Part shown: piece by piece, positions 1 through 9,094 of the stretch
How positions within the stretch are numbered: position 1 is the stretch's first letter
Layout: each line of letters begins with the position of its first letter
NCBI RefSeq assembly: GCF_000384335.2
Contig: NZ_KQ031382.1
Location: 1,054,001-1,118,000 of the forward strand
Reading direction: 5' to 3'
DNA length: 64,000 nucleotides
Source: Hyphomicrobium sp. 99
GTDB lineage: Bacteria > Pseudomonadota > Alphaproteobacteria > Rhizobiales > Hyphomicrobiaceae
Position numbers and translations under genes: made by a program
The notes under the pieces: model-generated
The model's database searches: none
Told to the model about the DNA's origin: nothing
What the model saw: only the letters and a program-made list of their open reading frames with translations

Positions 1-83
1 TATTCGTCGTAACGTTGCTGCCGATCCTCGCGGCCTACTATCTGACGCGAGAAGGCGAGCACACCGGCGGTTCTTCAAAGTAA
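1..83 (+). CDS. C-terminal end of a probable ABC transporter permease (partial)
   Basis: An open frame enters from the left edge and ends at the TAA at 81-83. The last 26 residues are a hydrophobic stretch (FVVTLLPILAAYYLT) followed by a short charged tail (REGEHTGGSSK). This is how inner-membrane ABC permeases of the polyamine (PotB/PotC) type often end. The next gene, 24 bp downstream on the same strand, is an aminoaldehyde dehydrogenase, which fits a polyamine-type transporter. Any polytopic membrane protein could look like this, so the call rests on one helix and context. Confidence 0.4.
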   Translation, partial: FVVTLLPILAAYYLTREGEHTGGSSK

Positions 84-107
84 CGGGACTTGATACTGGA
101 GGATAAG

Positions 108-1535
108 ATGCTCGACACGAATATGCTGATCGGCTCTGAGTTCGTCGCCGGAACAGACGCGCCGGAACCCATCGTCAATCCGAAGACGGAAGACGTCATC
201 ACCAATCTGCCGGATGCATCCGCCGCGCAGGTCGATGCTGCGGTCATAGCCGCCGATAAGGCTTTCAAGGCTTGGTCGCAGACGACGGTCGCCGAACGTT
301 CAACACTCCTCTTGAAGCTCGCCGACGCGATCGAGCGCGACGCCGAAAGCTTCGCGACGCTCGAAGCGCTGAACACCGGAAAGCCGCGCATCCGCGTCCT
401 GCAGGATGAAATGCCGGCGATCGTCGATTGTTTCCGCTTCTTCGCCGGTGCCGTTCGCAATATGCATGGCCCCGTCGCTGGTGAATACATGGCCGGCCAT
501 ACATCGATGATCCGCCGCGATCCAGTCGGCGTCATCGGCTCCATCGCACCCTGGAACTATCCGTTGATGATGGCGGCATGGAAGCTCGCCCCGGCGCTCG
601 CTGGCGGAAACACCATTGTTCTGAAGCCTTCCGAACAGACACCGCTGACGCTCCTGAAGCTTGGCAAGATCATTGCCGATATTTTCCCTGAAGGCGTCGT
701 CAACATCGTCGTCGGTAAGGGCGCAACGACTGGCTCCGCGCTGATCAATCATCCGAAGGTCGCGATGGTGTCGCTCACGGGCAGCATCGGAACCGGTCAG
801 AAGGTGCTCCAAGCAGCCGCGACCAACATCAAGCGCACGCATCTTGAACTCGGCGGCAAAGCGCCAGTCATCGTATTCGACGATGCGGACATCTCGGCCG
901 TCGTCGAGGGCGTGAAGATTTTTGGCTACTACAACGCTGGTCAGGACTGCACTGCCGCGTGCCGCATCTACGCGGGCAAGAAAGTCTACGACAATCTCGT
1001 TGCCGATCTCTCGAGTGCCGTGAAGAGCCTGAAGTACAACCAGGCCAACGACGATGAGAACGACCTCGGCCCGTTGATCTCTTCCGCGCAGAAATCCCGC
1101 GTACAGTCCTTCGTCGAACGGGCAAGCCTGCAAAACCACATCACGATGGCAGCCGGCGGTAAGCCCGCAGAAGGCAAAGGCTTCTTCTTCGAGCCGACGC
1201 TGCTGGCAGGCGCCACGCAGAACGATGAGATCGTGCGTAAGGAAGTGTTCGGCCCCGTCGTCTCGATCACGCCGTTCGACGATGCCGATGAAGCAATCGC
1301 CTGGGCCAACGACAGCGATTATGGATTGGCGTCTTCCGTTTGGACGCAAGACATCGCGAAGGGCATGAAGGTTGCGTCGCAGCTGCAGTACGGCTGCACC
1401 TGGGTCAACACCCATTTCATGCTGGTCAGCGAGATGCCGCATGGCGGCGTGAAAATGTCGGGCTACGGCAAGGATCTCTCGATGTACGCGCTCGAAGATT
1501 ACACCGTCCCGCGTCACGTGATGGTGAAGCTGTAG
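108..1535 (+). CDS. Aldehyde dehydrogenase, gamma-aminobutyraldehyde dehydrogenase-like
   Basis: NAD(P)-dependent aldehyde dehydrogenase of 475 residues, closest by eye to PatD/Prr-type gamma-aminobutyraldehyde dehydrogenases, which oxidise 4-aminobutanal from putrescine breakdown. The catalytic Glu247 (LELGGK) and Cys281 (NAGQDCTAA) are both present; the NAGQDCTA context is typical of the aminoaldehyde subgroup. The start is the ATG at 108, which has a GGAGGA ribosome site 4-5 bp upstream; a TTG at 90 in the same frame lacks one. It follows a permease fragment and precedes a kinase and an AraC regulator on the same strand, and faces a polyamine-type ABC importer. That context favours an aminoaldehyde substrate (4-aminobutanal or 3-aminopropanal). 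The family is certain, the substrate inferred. Confidence 0.88.
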   Translation: MLDTNMLIGSEFVAGTDAPEPIVNPKTEDVITNLPDASAAQVDAAVIAADKAFKAWSQTTVAERSTLLLKLADAIERDAESFATLEALNTGKPRIRVLQDEMPAIVDCFRFFAGAVRNMHGPVAGEYMAGHTSMIRRDPVGVIGSIAPWNYPLMMAAWKLAPALAGGNTIVLKPSEQTPLTLLKLGKIIADIFPEGVVNIVVGKGATTGSALINHPKVAMVSLTGSIGTGQKVLQAAATNIKRTHLELGGKAPVIVFDDADISAVVEGVKIFGYYNAGQDCTAACRIYAGKKVYDNLVADLSSAVKSLKYNQANDDENDLGPLISSAQKSRVQSFVERASLQNHITMAAGGKPAEGKGFFFEPTLLAGATQNDEIVRKEVFGPVVSITPFDDADEAIAWANDSDYGLASSVWTQDIAKGMKVASQLQYGCTWVNTHFMLVSEMPHGGVKMSGYGKDLSMYALEDYTVPRHVMVKL

Positions 1536-1695
1536 TTCGCTTTCGCAGAGCAGCAGCAAAATGCCCGGCTCACGCTGTCAACTGACGCGGCGGCGAGGTC
1601 AAGTTCGCTTTCCCGTCGCCCCGTAGTGTTTTCAAAAATCGAGAAGCGGTCGCAAGGCCGCTCCTCAATGAAGCGCTTGGGAGCCAAAGCCGGGT

Positions 1696-2757
1696 ATGAC
1701 GGGCACTGATGAGCTGACACACGAAGAACTGCTGCAGCGATTGCAGGTCCTGGCTGAGCGCGCAGTGAGGCGCTACGGTCTTGCCGATGACTGCACGGTC
1801 AAGCTGATCAACGTCTCCGAGAATGCAACCTACCGCGTCGAAACCGGTGCGGGACAAAAGTGGGCGCTGCGCGTCCATCGCGACGGCTATCATTCGCGAA
1901 CCGGCATTGCTTCGGAACTCGCGTGGCTGTCCGCCCTTCGCGAAAATGGTGGCGTTGCAGCCCCGACGGCGGTGAGGGGCCTCGACGGCGAATTTATCCA
2001 GACAGTGGCGGCCGAAGGTCTGCCGAACGCGCGCAACGTCGTGCTGTTTCAGTGGGAGAACGGATCCGAGCCGGCGCAGTCCGACGTCGCCGGTTTCGAA
2101 TTGCTCGGTGAGACCGCGGCGCGCATGCATGCGCATGTTCGCAAGTGGCAGCGGCCCCCGTGGTTCGAACGCTTCTCCTGGGACTTCGAGACCAGTCTCG
2201 GCAGTCGTCCCCATTGGGGCTCCTGGAAAGACGGTATGGGAATGACGCCGGAAGCGCTTGCGGCCATCACCGAAACCGTCGCGCTGATCAAGCAGCGGCT
2301 CGAGAATTTCGGCCAGTCACCCGATCGCTTCAATCTCGTGCACGGCGATATGCGCTTGGCCAATCTGCTGATGGATGGCTCGACCGTTAAGGTCATCGAT
2401 TTCGACGACTGCGGCTTCTCCTGGCTTCTTTACGACTGCGCGACCACCGTTTCATTCTTCGAGCACGAGCCCGAGGTGCCGGAGCTCCTGAAAGCCTGGG
2501 TGCGCGGCTATCGCCGTGTCGGAACCCTGAGCGAAGTGGAAGAAAACGAGATCGCGACGTTTGTCATGCTCCGCAGACTTCTGCTCGTCGCGTGGATCGG
2601 GTCGCATTCGGAAACGGAGCTCGCCAAATCGATGGGCGTCGCATACACGGCGAGTTCGATCCCGCTTTGCGAGCAATACCTCTCCCGCTATGGCAATCCC
2701 GCCAAAGACACCGCCGCACCCCCCAAGAAGGGCATTCTGGGTCGTCTCTTTGGCTGA
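1696..2757 (+). CDS. APH/homoserine-kinase-type phosphotransferase
   Basis: Soluble small-molecule kinase of 353 residues in the aminoglycoside phosphotransferase/choline kinase superfamily. The catalytic loop HGDMRLANLL and the metal-binding segment VIDFDDCG with following LYD are intact, as in SrkA- and homoserine-kinase-II-like proteins. It lies in a plus-strand group with an aminoaldehyde dehydrogenase (160 bp upstream) and an AraC regulator. A class III aminotransferase of the ethanolamine-phosphate phospho-lyase type lies 10 kb away in the same cluster. Kinase and phospho-lyase pairs are known for amino-alcohol breakdown (hydroxylysine, aminopropanol), so an amino-alcohol kinase is possible. 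The substrate cannot be read from the sequence. No strong ribosome site precedes the ATG at 1696. Confidence 0.72.
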   Translation: MTGTDELTHEELLQRLQVLAERAVRRYGLADDCTVKLINVSENATYRVETGAGQKWALRVHRDGYHSRTGIASELAWLSALRENGGVAAPTAVRGLDGEFIQTVAAEGLPNARNVVLFQWENGSEPAQSDVAGFELLGETAARMHAHVRKWQRPPWFERFSWDFETSLGSRPHWGSWKDGMGMTPEALAAITETVALIKQRLENFGQSPDRFNLVHGDMRLANLLMDGSTVKVIDFDDCGFSWLLYDCATTVSFFEHEPEVPELLKAWVRGYRRVGTLSEVEENEIATFVMLRRLLLVAWIGSHSETELAKSMGVAYTASSIPLCEQYLSRYGNPAKDTAAPPKKGILGRLFG

Positions 2758-2886
2758 ATGCTGCACCGCAAATATGCAGTCTCGGCCGTTAATTGCCGAA
2801 TAATTCACCGCGCATGACGGTTGACCCGCGAGCCGCTTCTGCTAGCCTTTTTCTCTGGGATATTGGCACCTGCTCACCAGGAAACG

Positions 2887-3966
2887 ATGGGACTCGGCAT
2901 TATCGACTTCGCAGCGAGTGGCGCCGCTTCCCCCATCGGGAAGGGGGCGGATCCGTCCGTGCTGGCTTCTGCCGCGACCGGTTTAGTCAAGTTCATCGAG
3001 CGCCAGCGTGGCGACGTCGATAGAATTTTCGGCAGCGCCGGCATTTCACCTGAGATGGCCGGCTCACCGACGCTGCAGTTGAGCCTCAACTCCTACTGCC
3101 GCCTGTTCGAAGAAAGCGCGCGGATCACGCGCAACGATAACTTCGGCCTCTGGTTCGGCAACGCCTTCGATCCGCGAGACCTCGGCCTCTGGGGATATGC
3201 CTCGCTTTCGGCTCCGTCCCTCGGCGTTGCACTCGAAACGCTCGTCGAACTCTTTCCGCTGCACCAGCAGTCGTCGTCGATGGCGCTGAATACGTCGCCC
3301 GAAGGCTTGGTCAGGCTCGAATATCGCATCGACGCGCCACAAATCGTCGAACGCCGGCAGGACGCGGAATTGTCGCTCGGCATGTTCCTCAATCTCATTC
3401 GCGAAGCGATGGGCCAGAGCTGGGCGCCCGAGGAAGTTCACTTCGAGCATCCGAAGCCCGAAGGTTGGCGTGAGCACGAACGCGCCTTCGCAGCTCCCGC
3501 GTTTTTCTCGCAGCCGACGAATGCAATCGTCTTCCGCCCACAAATCCTGAAGCAGGTTATGCCGGCAGCCGATCCGCGGCTCATGTCCGCAATGAAGCTG
3601 TGCCTCGAACGGCTTTCGGAACGTCGCGACGTCCGCTCCAGCATCACCGATCGTGTTCGCAGCGCCGTCCGCTCGAGGCTTCCCGAAGGCTTTCCGCAAA
3701 TCGAGTGCGTTGCCGCCGAGCTGCGTCTGCCTCTCTCGACCATTCAGCGCGAGCTTCACTACGACGGCCTGAGCTACAGCACGCTCGTCGAGAACACGCG
3801 GCGAGACCTGGCGCTGTCATACGTGCGCCAGCGCCAACTCTCTTTCTCTGAAATCGCGTTCCTCGTCGGCTATTCCGAACTCTCGGCCTTTAGCCGCGCC
3901 GTCCGCCGATGGACGGGACTCTCTCCGCGCGCATTGCGCGCGGAGGTTTTACGCAGCCAAATCTAA
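2887..3966 (+). CDS. AraC family transcriptional regulator
   Basis: Transcription factor of 359 residues. The N-terminal two thirds resemble the arabinose-binding-like ligand domain (PF12625 type) found in OruR/ArgR-like AraC proteins. The C-terminal 90 residues form the double helix-turn-helix, with the characteristic SFSEIAFLVGYSELSAF helix pair followed by RAVRRWTG-SPRALR. The ATG at 2887 is chosen because AGGA lies 6-9 bp upstream; a TTG further upstream (2821) lacks a site. The gene sits between the kinase and the convergent SDR, inside the amine/diol catabolic region, so it is the obvious candidate regulator of that region. Repeated motifs near 9076 and 12661 could be its targets (inference). 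Confidence 0.85.
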   Translation: MGLGIIDFAASGAASPIGKGADPSVLASAATGLVKFIERQRGDVDRIFGSAGISPEMAGSPTLQLSLNSYCRLFEESARITRNDNFGLWFGNAFDPRDLGLWGYASLSAPSLGVALETLVELFPLHQQSSSMALNTSPEGLVRLEYRIDAPQIVERRQDAELSLGMFLNLIREAMGQSWAPEEVHFEHPKPEGWREHERAFAAPAFFSQPTNAIVFRPQILKQVMPAADPRLMSAMKLCLERLSERRDVRSSITDRVRSAVRSRLPEGFPQIECVAAELRLPLSTIQRELHYDGLSYSTLVENTRRDLALSYVRQRQLSFSEIAFLVGYSELSAFSRAVRRWTGLSPRALRAEVLRSQI

Positions 3967-3995
3967 TCGACTTCTCGAAGACCTGACGCAATGCG

Positions 3996-4775
3996 CTAGG
4001 CCTGCGCGATCGCATCCATGCTCTCGGGCAGGATCTGACCGCCGTCGACGATGATCGTCTGCCCGGTGATGTAGGCGGCTTCTTTGGAAGCAAAAAACAG
4101 CGCCGCGTAGCCGATGTCTTCGACCTTTCCAAGCTTCTGCAGTGGAATGGAAGCCGCCGCCGATTTCTCATACTCAGGTCCGAGGGCCGCGAGACCTTCC
4201 GTTGCGATATTGCCCGGGAGAACAGCGTTGACGGTAATGCCGTACTTCGCGAACTCCATGCAGGCCGTACGCATGAAGCCGAGCTGTCCGGCCTTCGTCG
4301 CACCGTAGTGAGCCCAGCCCGGAAAAGCCGTGATAGGACCGGTAATCGACGACGTGATGACGATGCGGCCCTGATCCGATTTCTTCAGATACGGCAGGCA
4401 GGCCTTGACCGACAGAAACGTTCCCTTGAGGTTCGTGTCGGAAACGAAATCCCAGTCTTCCGGCGACAGCTCCTCGATCTTGGTCTGCGGAAAGATGCCG
4501 GCGTTGGCGCAGAGGATATCGATGCCGCCGTAAGCTCTGGCGGTCGCCTCAGCGAGCACCTGCAAGTCGCCCATGCTCGTGATGTCGGCGGCGAAACCCA
4601 TCGCCGTGCCGCCGGCCGCGCGCAACTCTTCCGCCGTAGCTTCAGCTTCGGCGAGCTTACGCGAGACGACGACGACCTTGGCACCGCTCTTTGCGAAAAC
4701 GCGGGCGATACCCTTGCCAATGCCCTTGCTCCCACCCGTGACGATGACGGAGCGGCCTGCGATAGACGTGAGCAT
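3996..4775 (-). CDS. SDR family oxidoreductase (FabG-like)
   Basis: Classical short-chain dehydrogenase/reductase of 259 residues. The cofactor motif TGGSKGIG lies near the N-terminus, followed by the NAG motif (CANAG) and the catalytic Ser-Tyr-Lys set (SSITG, then YGATK). The C-terminus carries the usual ITGQTIIVDGG. It would interconvert an alcohol and a carbonyl with NAD(P)H. The start is the ATG at 4775, with AGGAG about 8 bp upstream; a TTG two codons earlier is less likely. It lies 64 bp downstream of the last gene of the polyamine-type ABC importer on the same strand and is probably the last gene of that transcript, suggesting a role on the imported compound. The substrate is unknown. 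Confidence 0.82.
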   Translation of the reverse strand: MLTSIAGRSVIVTGGSKGIGKGIARVFAKSGAKVVVVSRKLAEAEATAEELRAAGGTAMGFAADITSMGDLQVLAEATARAYGGIDILCANAGIFPQTKIEELSPEDWDFVSDTNLKGTFLSVKACLPYLKKSDQGRIVITSSITGPITAFPGWAHYGATKAGQLGFMRTACMEFAKYGITVNAVLPGNIATEGLAALGPEYEKSAAASIPLQKLGKVEDIGYAALFFASKEAAYITGQTIIVDGGQILPESMDAIAQA

Positions 4776-4839
4776 GAACAAATCTCCTCAGGGACGTGTT
4801 GTTGGTCTTGTTAAAGTCTCAGCTATTGAGAGCTCATCT

Positions 4840-5649
4840 CTAAGCCGCGGATTTGCGGTTGCGCGTGAGCAGGAGCATCGCCGCGTAACCTCCGAAAAGA
4901 ACGATTGCAGCGGCCGCGGTCGAGATCGTTCCGAGCACGGGCACACCGGGCGTATAGCCGGCGACCATCTTTGCGTAGAGATACTTGGGCAGCGTGTTGT
5001 CGGCGCCCGTCGTAAATAGCGACAGGGGGAAGTTGCCCCATGACAGCAGGAAAGCGAACAGGCTGCCCGAGAAAATTCCAGGCATGAGAACCGGCAGCGT
5101 CACCTCGCGGAAGGTCTGCCACCGCGAAGCGCCGAGATCTGTCGCCGCTTCTTCCAACGATGGGTCGAAAGAGTAGACCTGGATCGCCATCACCAGCGTG
5201 ACCACAGGGGCAATCCAAACGAGGTGCGCAAGCACCGCGGTCTTCCACGACAACGTAAAGCCCATGGCGTTGAACCACAGTAGCAGAGCGAGGCCGAGAA
5301 CCGATTGCGGAAAGAAGATCGGGAGAAGGATGAACTTCTGATAGAGCTTCCGTCCGCGCCAATCGTAGCGGGCAAACGCGAGCGCGCCGAAGAAGCCGAG
5401 CACGACCGCGAGGACGGTTACGACCGCTGCTATCGACAAAGACGTGTAGGCGAGCGACCTCACTTCAAGTGAGTTGAGGGTTTTTGTCCACCAGTCGAAG
5501 CCGAAAGCCGAGATCGGGAATGTGAAGTAGCGGCTGGCCGTCATTGAAGCGAGCAAGATCGTCGCGCTCGGAAGAAACACGAAGAGCAAAACCGCGGCGG
5601 TCCAGACGCCGATCAGAATGTGACGAACGCTGTAATTGCTGTCGGACAT
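4840..5649 (-). CDS. potC: ABC importer permease, spermidine/putrescine PotC type
   Basis: Inner-membrane permease of 269 residues with about six hydrophobic segments and the cytoplasmic EAA loop that docks the ATPase (EEAATDLGASRWQTFREVTLP). The sequence type is that of PotC/PotI/YdcV. It pairs with the permease encoded just upstream and the ATPase and binding protein beyond it. The start is the ATG at 5649, just after the upstream stop codon (TAA at 5656-5654); an in-frame start six codons earlier would overlap the upstream gene. Polyamine and related amine or opine-like compounds are usual for the family; here the link to a diol dehydratase suggests a hydroxylated amine. Confidence 0.85.
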   Translation of the reverse strand: MSDSNYSVRHILIGVWTAAVLLFVFLPSATILLASMTASRYFTFPISAFGFDWWTKTLNSLEVRSLAYTSLSIAAVVTVLAVVLGFFGALAFARYDWRGRKLYQKFILLPIFFPQSVLGLALLLWFNAMGFTLSWKTAVLAHLVWIAPVVTLVMAIQVYSFDPSLEEAATDLGASRWQTFREVTLPVLMPGIFSGSLFAFLLSWGNFPLSLFTTGADNTLPKYLYAKMVAGYTPGVPVLGTISTAAAAIVLFGGYAAMLLLTRNRKSAA

Positions 5650-5653
5650 CGCG

Positions 5654-6514
5654 TTACCGCTTTCCAAGAATTTGATCGAGATCGAAGCGCCTCAGCACGA
5701 TGAGGACGAGCACGCTGACGACCAGCATCAGCAGCACTGCGAGCGCAGCGCCCAGTGGCCAATTCTGTGCGTACGTGAAGGCAATCTCGATATCGTGTGT
5801 GATGGGGATGATGCGCTGGCCGCCGAGAACCTTTGCCTCGGCAATCGCGCCGACCGCGAGCACGAAGGTCAGAAGCGAGCCAATCATCAAGCCCGGCGTG
5901 GATAGCGGCAGTTCGACTTCGCGAAAAACCTGCCACCGCGTAGCGCCGAGATCGCGTGCAGCTTCGCGCATCTGGTTCGGAACCATCGCGATGCCGAGCG
6001 TCATGGGAAACAGCATGAACGGCAGGTAGACGTAGACCATGCCGAACAGGACCGCCGCCGGAGTAAAGAGAAAATCTCCCATCTCCACGCCGAAGAGCGC
6101 TTTCAACGTGCCTGGAAGCACGCCGCCCTTGATGAAGAACAAAACCCAACCATAGAGACGAATGTTTTCCGAAACGATGAGAGGGATGGTGAAGAGCAGC
6201 GTCAGCGCCGTCGACCAGCGGCCGAACACGCGGACGAGACCGTAAGCAACGGGGTAGCAGATGAGCGCGAGCAGAACGACCGTCGCCGATGCGAGGCCGA
6301 GCGACCACAACAGCGAGACGTAGGTGTTGTCGGTGAAGATCTTCTCGTAATTTTCGAGAGTGGGCTCGTGCCAGAGCCCGAAGGTTCTGGGCGGCATGAA
6401 GCTGAAGCCGACGACAGCGAGAAGCGGCGCAATGAATCCGAGCAGCAGCAAAACCACGATCGGCAAGGCCGCACGGCGCCCAGGCTGGGCAAGAAACGAA
6501 TTGGTGCCGCTCAT
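5654..6514 (-). CDS. potB: ABC importer permease, spermidine/putrescine PotB type
   Basis: Inner-membrane permease of 286 residues with six predicted helices and an EAA loop (REAARDLGATRWQVFREVELP). It resembles PotB/PotH. Its ATG overlaps the stop of the ATPase gene by four bases (ATGA), and it is followed at once by the PotC-type permease, so the three are co-translated. The N-terminal tail (SFLAQPGRRAALP) is typical of PotB homologues. Together with PotC it forms the membrane channel of the importer. Confidence 0.86.
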   Translation of the reverse strand: MSGTNSFLAQPGRRAALPIVVLLLLGFIAPLLAVVGFSFMPPRTFGLWHEPTLENYEKIFTDNTYVSLLWSLGLASATVVLLALICYPVAYGLVRVFGRWSTALTLLFTIPLIVSENIRLYGWVLFFIKGGVLPGTLKALFGVEMGDFLFTPAAVLFGMVYVYLPFMLFPMTLGIAMVPNQMREAARDLGATRWQVFREVELPLSTPGLMIGSLLTFVLAVGAIAEAKVLGGQRIIPITHDIEIAFTYAQNWPLGAALAVLLMLVVSVLVLIVLRRFDLDQILGKR

Positions 6515-7575
6515 TCGTCAGCCACCAGAATAGCGTTTTCCGGATCCCATCCGATCAGGACTTCGTCGTCGAGCGAGCCCTTGAACGGCTGCTGACGCAG
6601 CTTCTCGACAAGGAATACTTTTTCGCCGACACGCACCTGATACTGGATGCGCGAGCCGAGTGCGTACTCGTTGTAGAGTATTCCCTTGAGGCAATTCTGC
6701 GCGTCATTTGGAGTGTCGAGGAAGCGCAGGAATTCTGGCCGAACGACAAGGCACTGTGCTTTGGCTTCGATCGAATTCGGCGGAACCTTGAAGCTCGCGC
6801 CGAGCGATTGCGAATGCACAGAGCCCGCACCGTTGGCTTCAACAGGAATGACGTTGACGTCACCCATGAACTCGGAGACGAAACGCGAGCGCGGCGTCGA
6901 ATAAATTTCATTCGGCGAGCCGACTTGAATGAGCTTGCCGCGGCGCATGACGCCGATCCGGTCGCTCATCACCATCGCTTCTTCGAGGCTATGCGTGATG
7001 TAGACGAACGTCTTGCCGGTTTGGCGGTGAATGTCCTTGAGCTCTTTCTCGAGCGTCTTGCGGAGCTTGTAATCGATCGCGGACAACGGCTCGTCGAAGA
7101 ACAGGATTTGCGGGTCGAACGCGAGCGCCCGGGCAAGCGCCACGCGCTGACGCTCACCGCCTGAGCACAGTGTGACGTTCTTCCCGTAATAGTCGGCGGG
7201 AAGCTGCAGCTGCTGCATCAGCTCGCGGGCGCGCTTCTCGCGAACGGCCGGATCGACATTCCGGATCTTGAGCGCGAATTCGATGTTCTGCCCCACCGTC
7301 CGGTGTGGGAAGAGAGCGAGCGATTGGAACACCATGCAGGTCGGCCGCTCGTTGGCCGGGGTGTCGTTGATGCGCTTGTCGTGAAGCAGAATGTCGCCCG
7401 AGGTCGGCTTTTCCATTCCGGCGAGCATGCGGATCAAGGTGGTCTTGCCGCTGCCGGAGGGGCCGACGATCGTGAAGAATTCGCCTTCGCCGATGGAGAG
7501 ATTGACGTCATCGACGGCGGCGAGACTGCCGAACGCTTTACGGACGTTCTTCAATTGCAGGATGGGCTTTGACAT
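6511..7575 (-). CDS. potA: ABC importer ATP-binding protein, PotA type
   Basis: ATPase of 354 residues. The Walker A (GPSGSGKTT), Q-loop (MVFQSLALFPH), signature (CSGGERQRVALARAL), Walker B (ILFFDEPLSAID) and switch His (THSLEEA) are all intact. A C-terminal TOBE-like domain (from about residue 240) is typical of PotA/MalK-type importers. The ATG at 7575 (MSKPILQLKNV) matches family N-termini; in-frame codons further upstream lack homology. The gene lies 132 bp downstream of the binding-protein gene and overlaps potB by four bases. The signature begins C-SGG rather than the usual L-SGG, a minor variation. Confidence 0.9.
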   Translation of the reverse strand: MSKPILQLKNVRKAFGSLAAVDDVNLSIGEGEFFTIVGPSGSGKTTLIRMLAGMEKPTSGDILLHDKRINDTPANERPTCMVFQSLALFPHRTVGQNIEFALKIRNVDPAVREKRARELMQQLQLPADYYGKNVTLCSGGERQRVALARALAFDPQILFFDEPLSAIDYKLRKTLEKELKDIHRQTGKTFVYITHSLEEAMVMSDRIGVMRRGKLIQVGSPNEIYSTPRSRFVSEFMGDVNVIPVEANGAGSVHSQSLGASFKVPPNSIEAKAQCLVVRPEFLRFLDTPNDAQNCLKGILYNEYALGSRIQYQVRVGEKVFLVEKLRQQPFKGSLDDEVLIGWDPENAILVADE

Positions 7576-7707
7576 TGCGGTCAACGTAGGAGTTCCAACT
7601 TTAAGCAAGCCGATGAGAAATGCTTTGGGCCTTCCGCTCATCAACGGCGGAAGGCCCATGCGATATGTTATACGCCACGCGCAGAGGTAACGACGCGGCG
7701 CACTAGC

Positions 7708-8862
7708 TCAGCTCTTCTTCGCTGCGTTCCAGATGTCGAGCAACTTGTCGTAATCGGGAACGATGTCGTACTCGACGGATCCGGCCATTTCCTCTTCGAG
7801 GCTATCCCACTGGATGGCGTCGAGCTGCTCCTTCGAGAAGAGCTTGAAGCACTCGGGATTACCCATTTGGGTGACCGGGTTGAAGGTGCCCTCGGCAAAC
7901 GCAACGGTGTGAGCGACGACAGGATCCTGCACGTATTCGAGGAAGGCTTCGGCGAGCGGTGAGCTCTCCGGATTATTGACGACCGACGTGATTTCGATCC
8001 ACGCGATGCCGCCCTTGCCGCCGGCGAGAGGTCCCTTCTTCGGCGTGATGCCGCGAAGGTTCAAGTGACCGTCAGCACGTGCCGGAGACACGGAGTACGA
8101 TCCGCCCGTCAGGTGGCAATCGATTTCGCCGGACACCAGCGCCTGGTTCATCGTCGCGATGTCGCCGACAACCTTCTTGTTCTTCAGAACGCGCTTCGCA
8201 GTTTCCTCGAACTTTGCAACTTCTTCAGCAGAGTGCGGCTTGTACGGATTGAAGCCGGCGATGCAGCAGATGCCGAACACGTTCCAGTCGTCGGATTCGA
8301 GAATGCCGAAGCGGCCCGCGAGCTTCGGGTCGTTGAAGAGATCCCAGCCCTGATCCTCGGCTGTCGCCCGGCTGATCTTGTCGGTGTTGACGACGAAAGA
8401 GTATGGCCCGAAGCGCTGCGCCATGCCGAGCAATTCCTTGCCCGAGTCGTCCATCGCCCATTTGTACGGCGGCTTGAACTGCGGCAGCATCTTTTCGAAG
8501 TATGGCTCGAACTTCGCGCGATCCAGCGGCTTGATCAGCTTCTCGGGCAACATGACTTTGCGTGCCCAGGGATTATTGACGTTGATGAGATCCCAAACGT
8601 TGATCTCACCGGCGCGCAGGCGGTTGATCATCGTCGGATCGTTGGTCAGGCTTTCTGCCTTGACCGTCGCGCCCTTGGAGGAGCGGAACGGATCGAGCAC
8701 CTGAGCCGAGTTATAGCCTTCCCAACAAAGGATATTGAGTTCCTTGTCACGGGCCGCGAATGCGGGCCGTGAGAATGGACCCATCTGGCTGGCGGCCAGC
8801 GTCGCCGCGACAGACGCGGACGTTTTCATAAAGTTCCGGCGCGTGAGGTTGCTGTCAAACAT
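7708..8862 (-). CDS. potD: ABC importer periplasmic substrate-binding protein, PotD/PotF type
   Basis: Extracytoplasmic solute-binding protein of 384 residues. The N-terminus carries a twin-arginine signal (TRRNFMKT, then SVAATLAAS), so export by the Tat route is likely, and the mature part starts near ARDKELNILCWEGY. The LNILCWEGYNSAQVL opening and the later segments are typical of spermidine/putrescine-binding proteins (PF13416 type). The ATG at 8862 has AGGAG 8 bp upstream. The gene heads the potDABC run. The preceding 230 bp contains no gene but holds a motif shared with the divergent promoter at 12.5-12.7 kb. The ligand is probably an amine. Confidence 0.85.
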   Translation of the reverse strand: MFDSNLTRRNFMKTSASVAATLAASQMGPFSRPAFAARDKELNILCWEGYNSAQVLDPFRSSKGATVKAESLTNDPTMINRLRAGEINVWDLINVNNPWARKVMLPEKLIKPLDRAKFEPYFEKMLPQFKPPYKWAMDDSGKELLGMAQRFGPYSFVVNTDKISRATAEDQGWDLFNDPKLAGRFGILESDDWNVFGICCIAGFNPYKPHSAEEVAKFEETAKRVLKNKKVVGDIATMNQALVSGEIDCHLTGGSYSVSPARADGHLNLRGITPKKGPLAGGKGGIAWIEITSVVNNPESSPLAEAFLEYVQDPVVAHTVAFAEGTFNPVTQMGNPECFKLFSKEQLDAIQWDSLEEEMAGSVEYDIVPDYDKLLDIWNAAKKS

Positions 8863-9094
8863 GCCTGTCACTCCTGGTGGGCGAAAGATGATGTTGTTGC
8901 CCAAAAAACGGGCCCGAACGAAAGCGATCGAAGGGGGCTCGCCAATGGACGAGCACGAGTCGGAAGGAGCGTTTCAACAGTCGATCACGTCATATTCAGT
9001 TCCCCCTATGACAAAATCACTGTAGGCGCGCAGCCGCCAAGTTGATTTGACTTTCGTCTACGGAAACTTGACCCTCTGAGCCGAGTCAAGCCGT
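8863..9094 (-). promoter_or_regulatory. Intergenic region upstream of potD with candidate regulator motif
   Basis: No gene is seen here. At 9067-9090 an inverted repeat CTTGAC-N12-GTCAAG is present, and 9076-9096 reads CTGAGCCG-AGTCAAGCCGTTT. The elements CTGAGCCG and GTCAAGCCGTT recur at 12661-12668 and 12675-12685 in the divergent promoter region of the same cluster. A binding site for the AraC regulator is a reasonable guess, not shown. Confidence 0.35.

Noticed and set aside
300..1559. Long open frame on the minus strand opposite the first aldehyde dehydrogenase
   Set aside because: It is the complement of a clear enzyme gene; high third-position GC leaves stops rare in the antisense frame, and its translation shows no recognisable domain.
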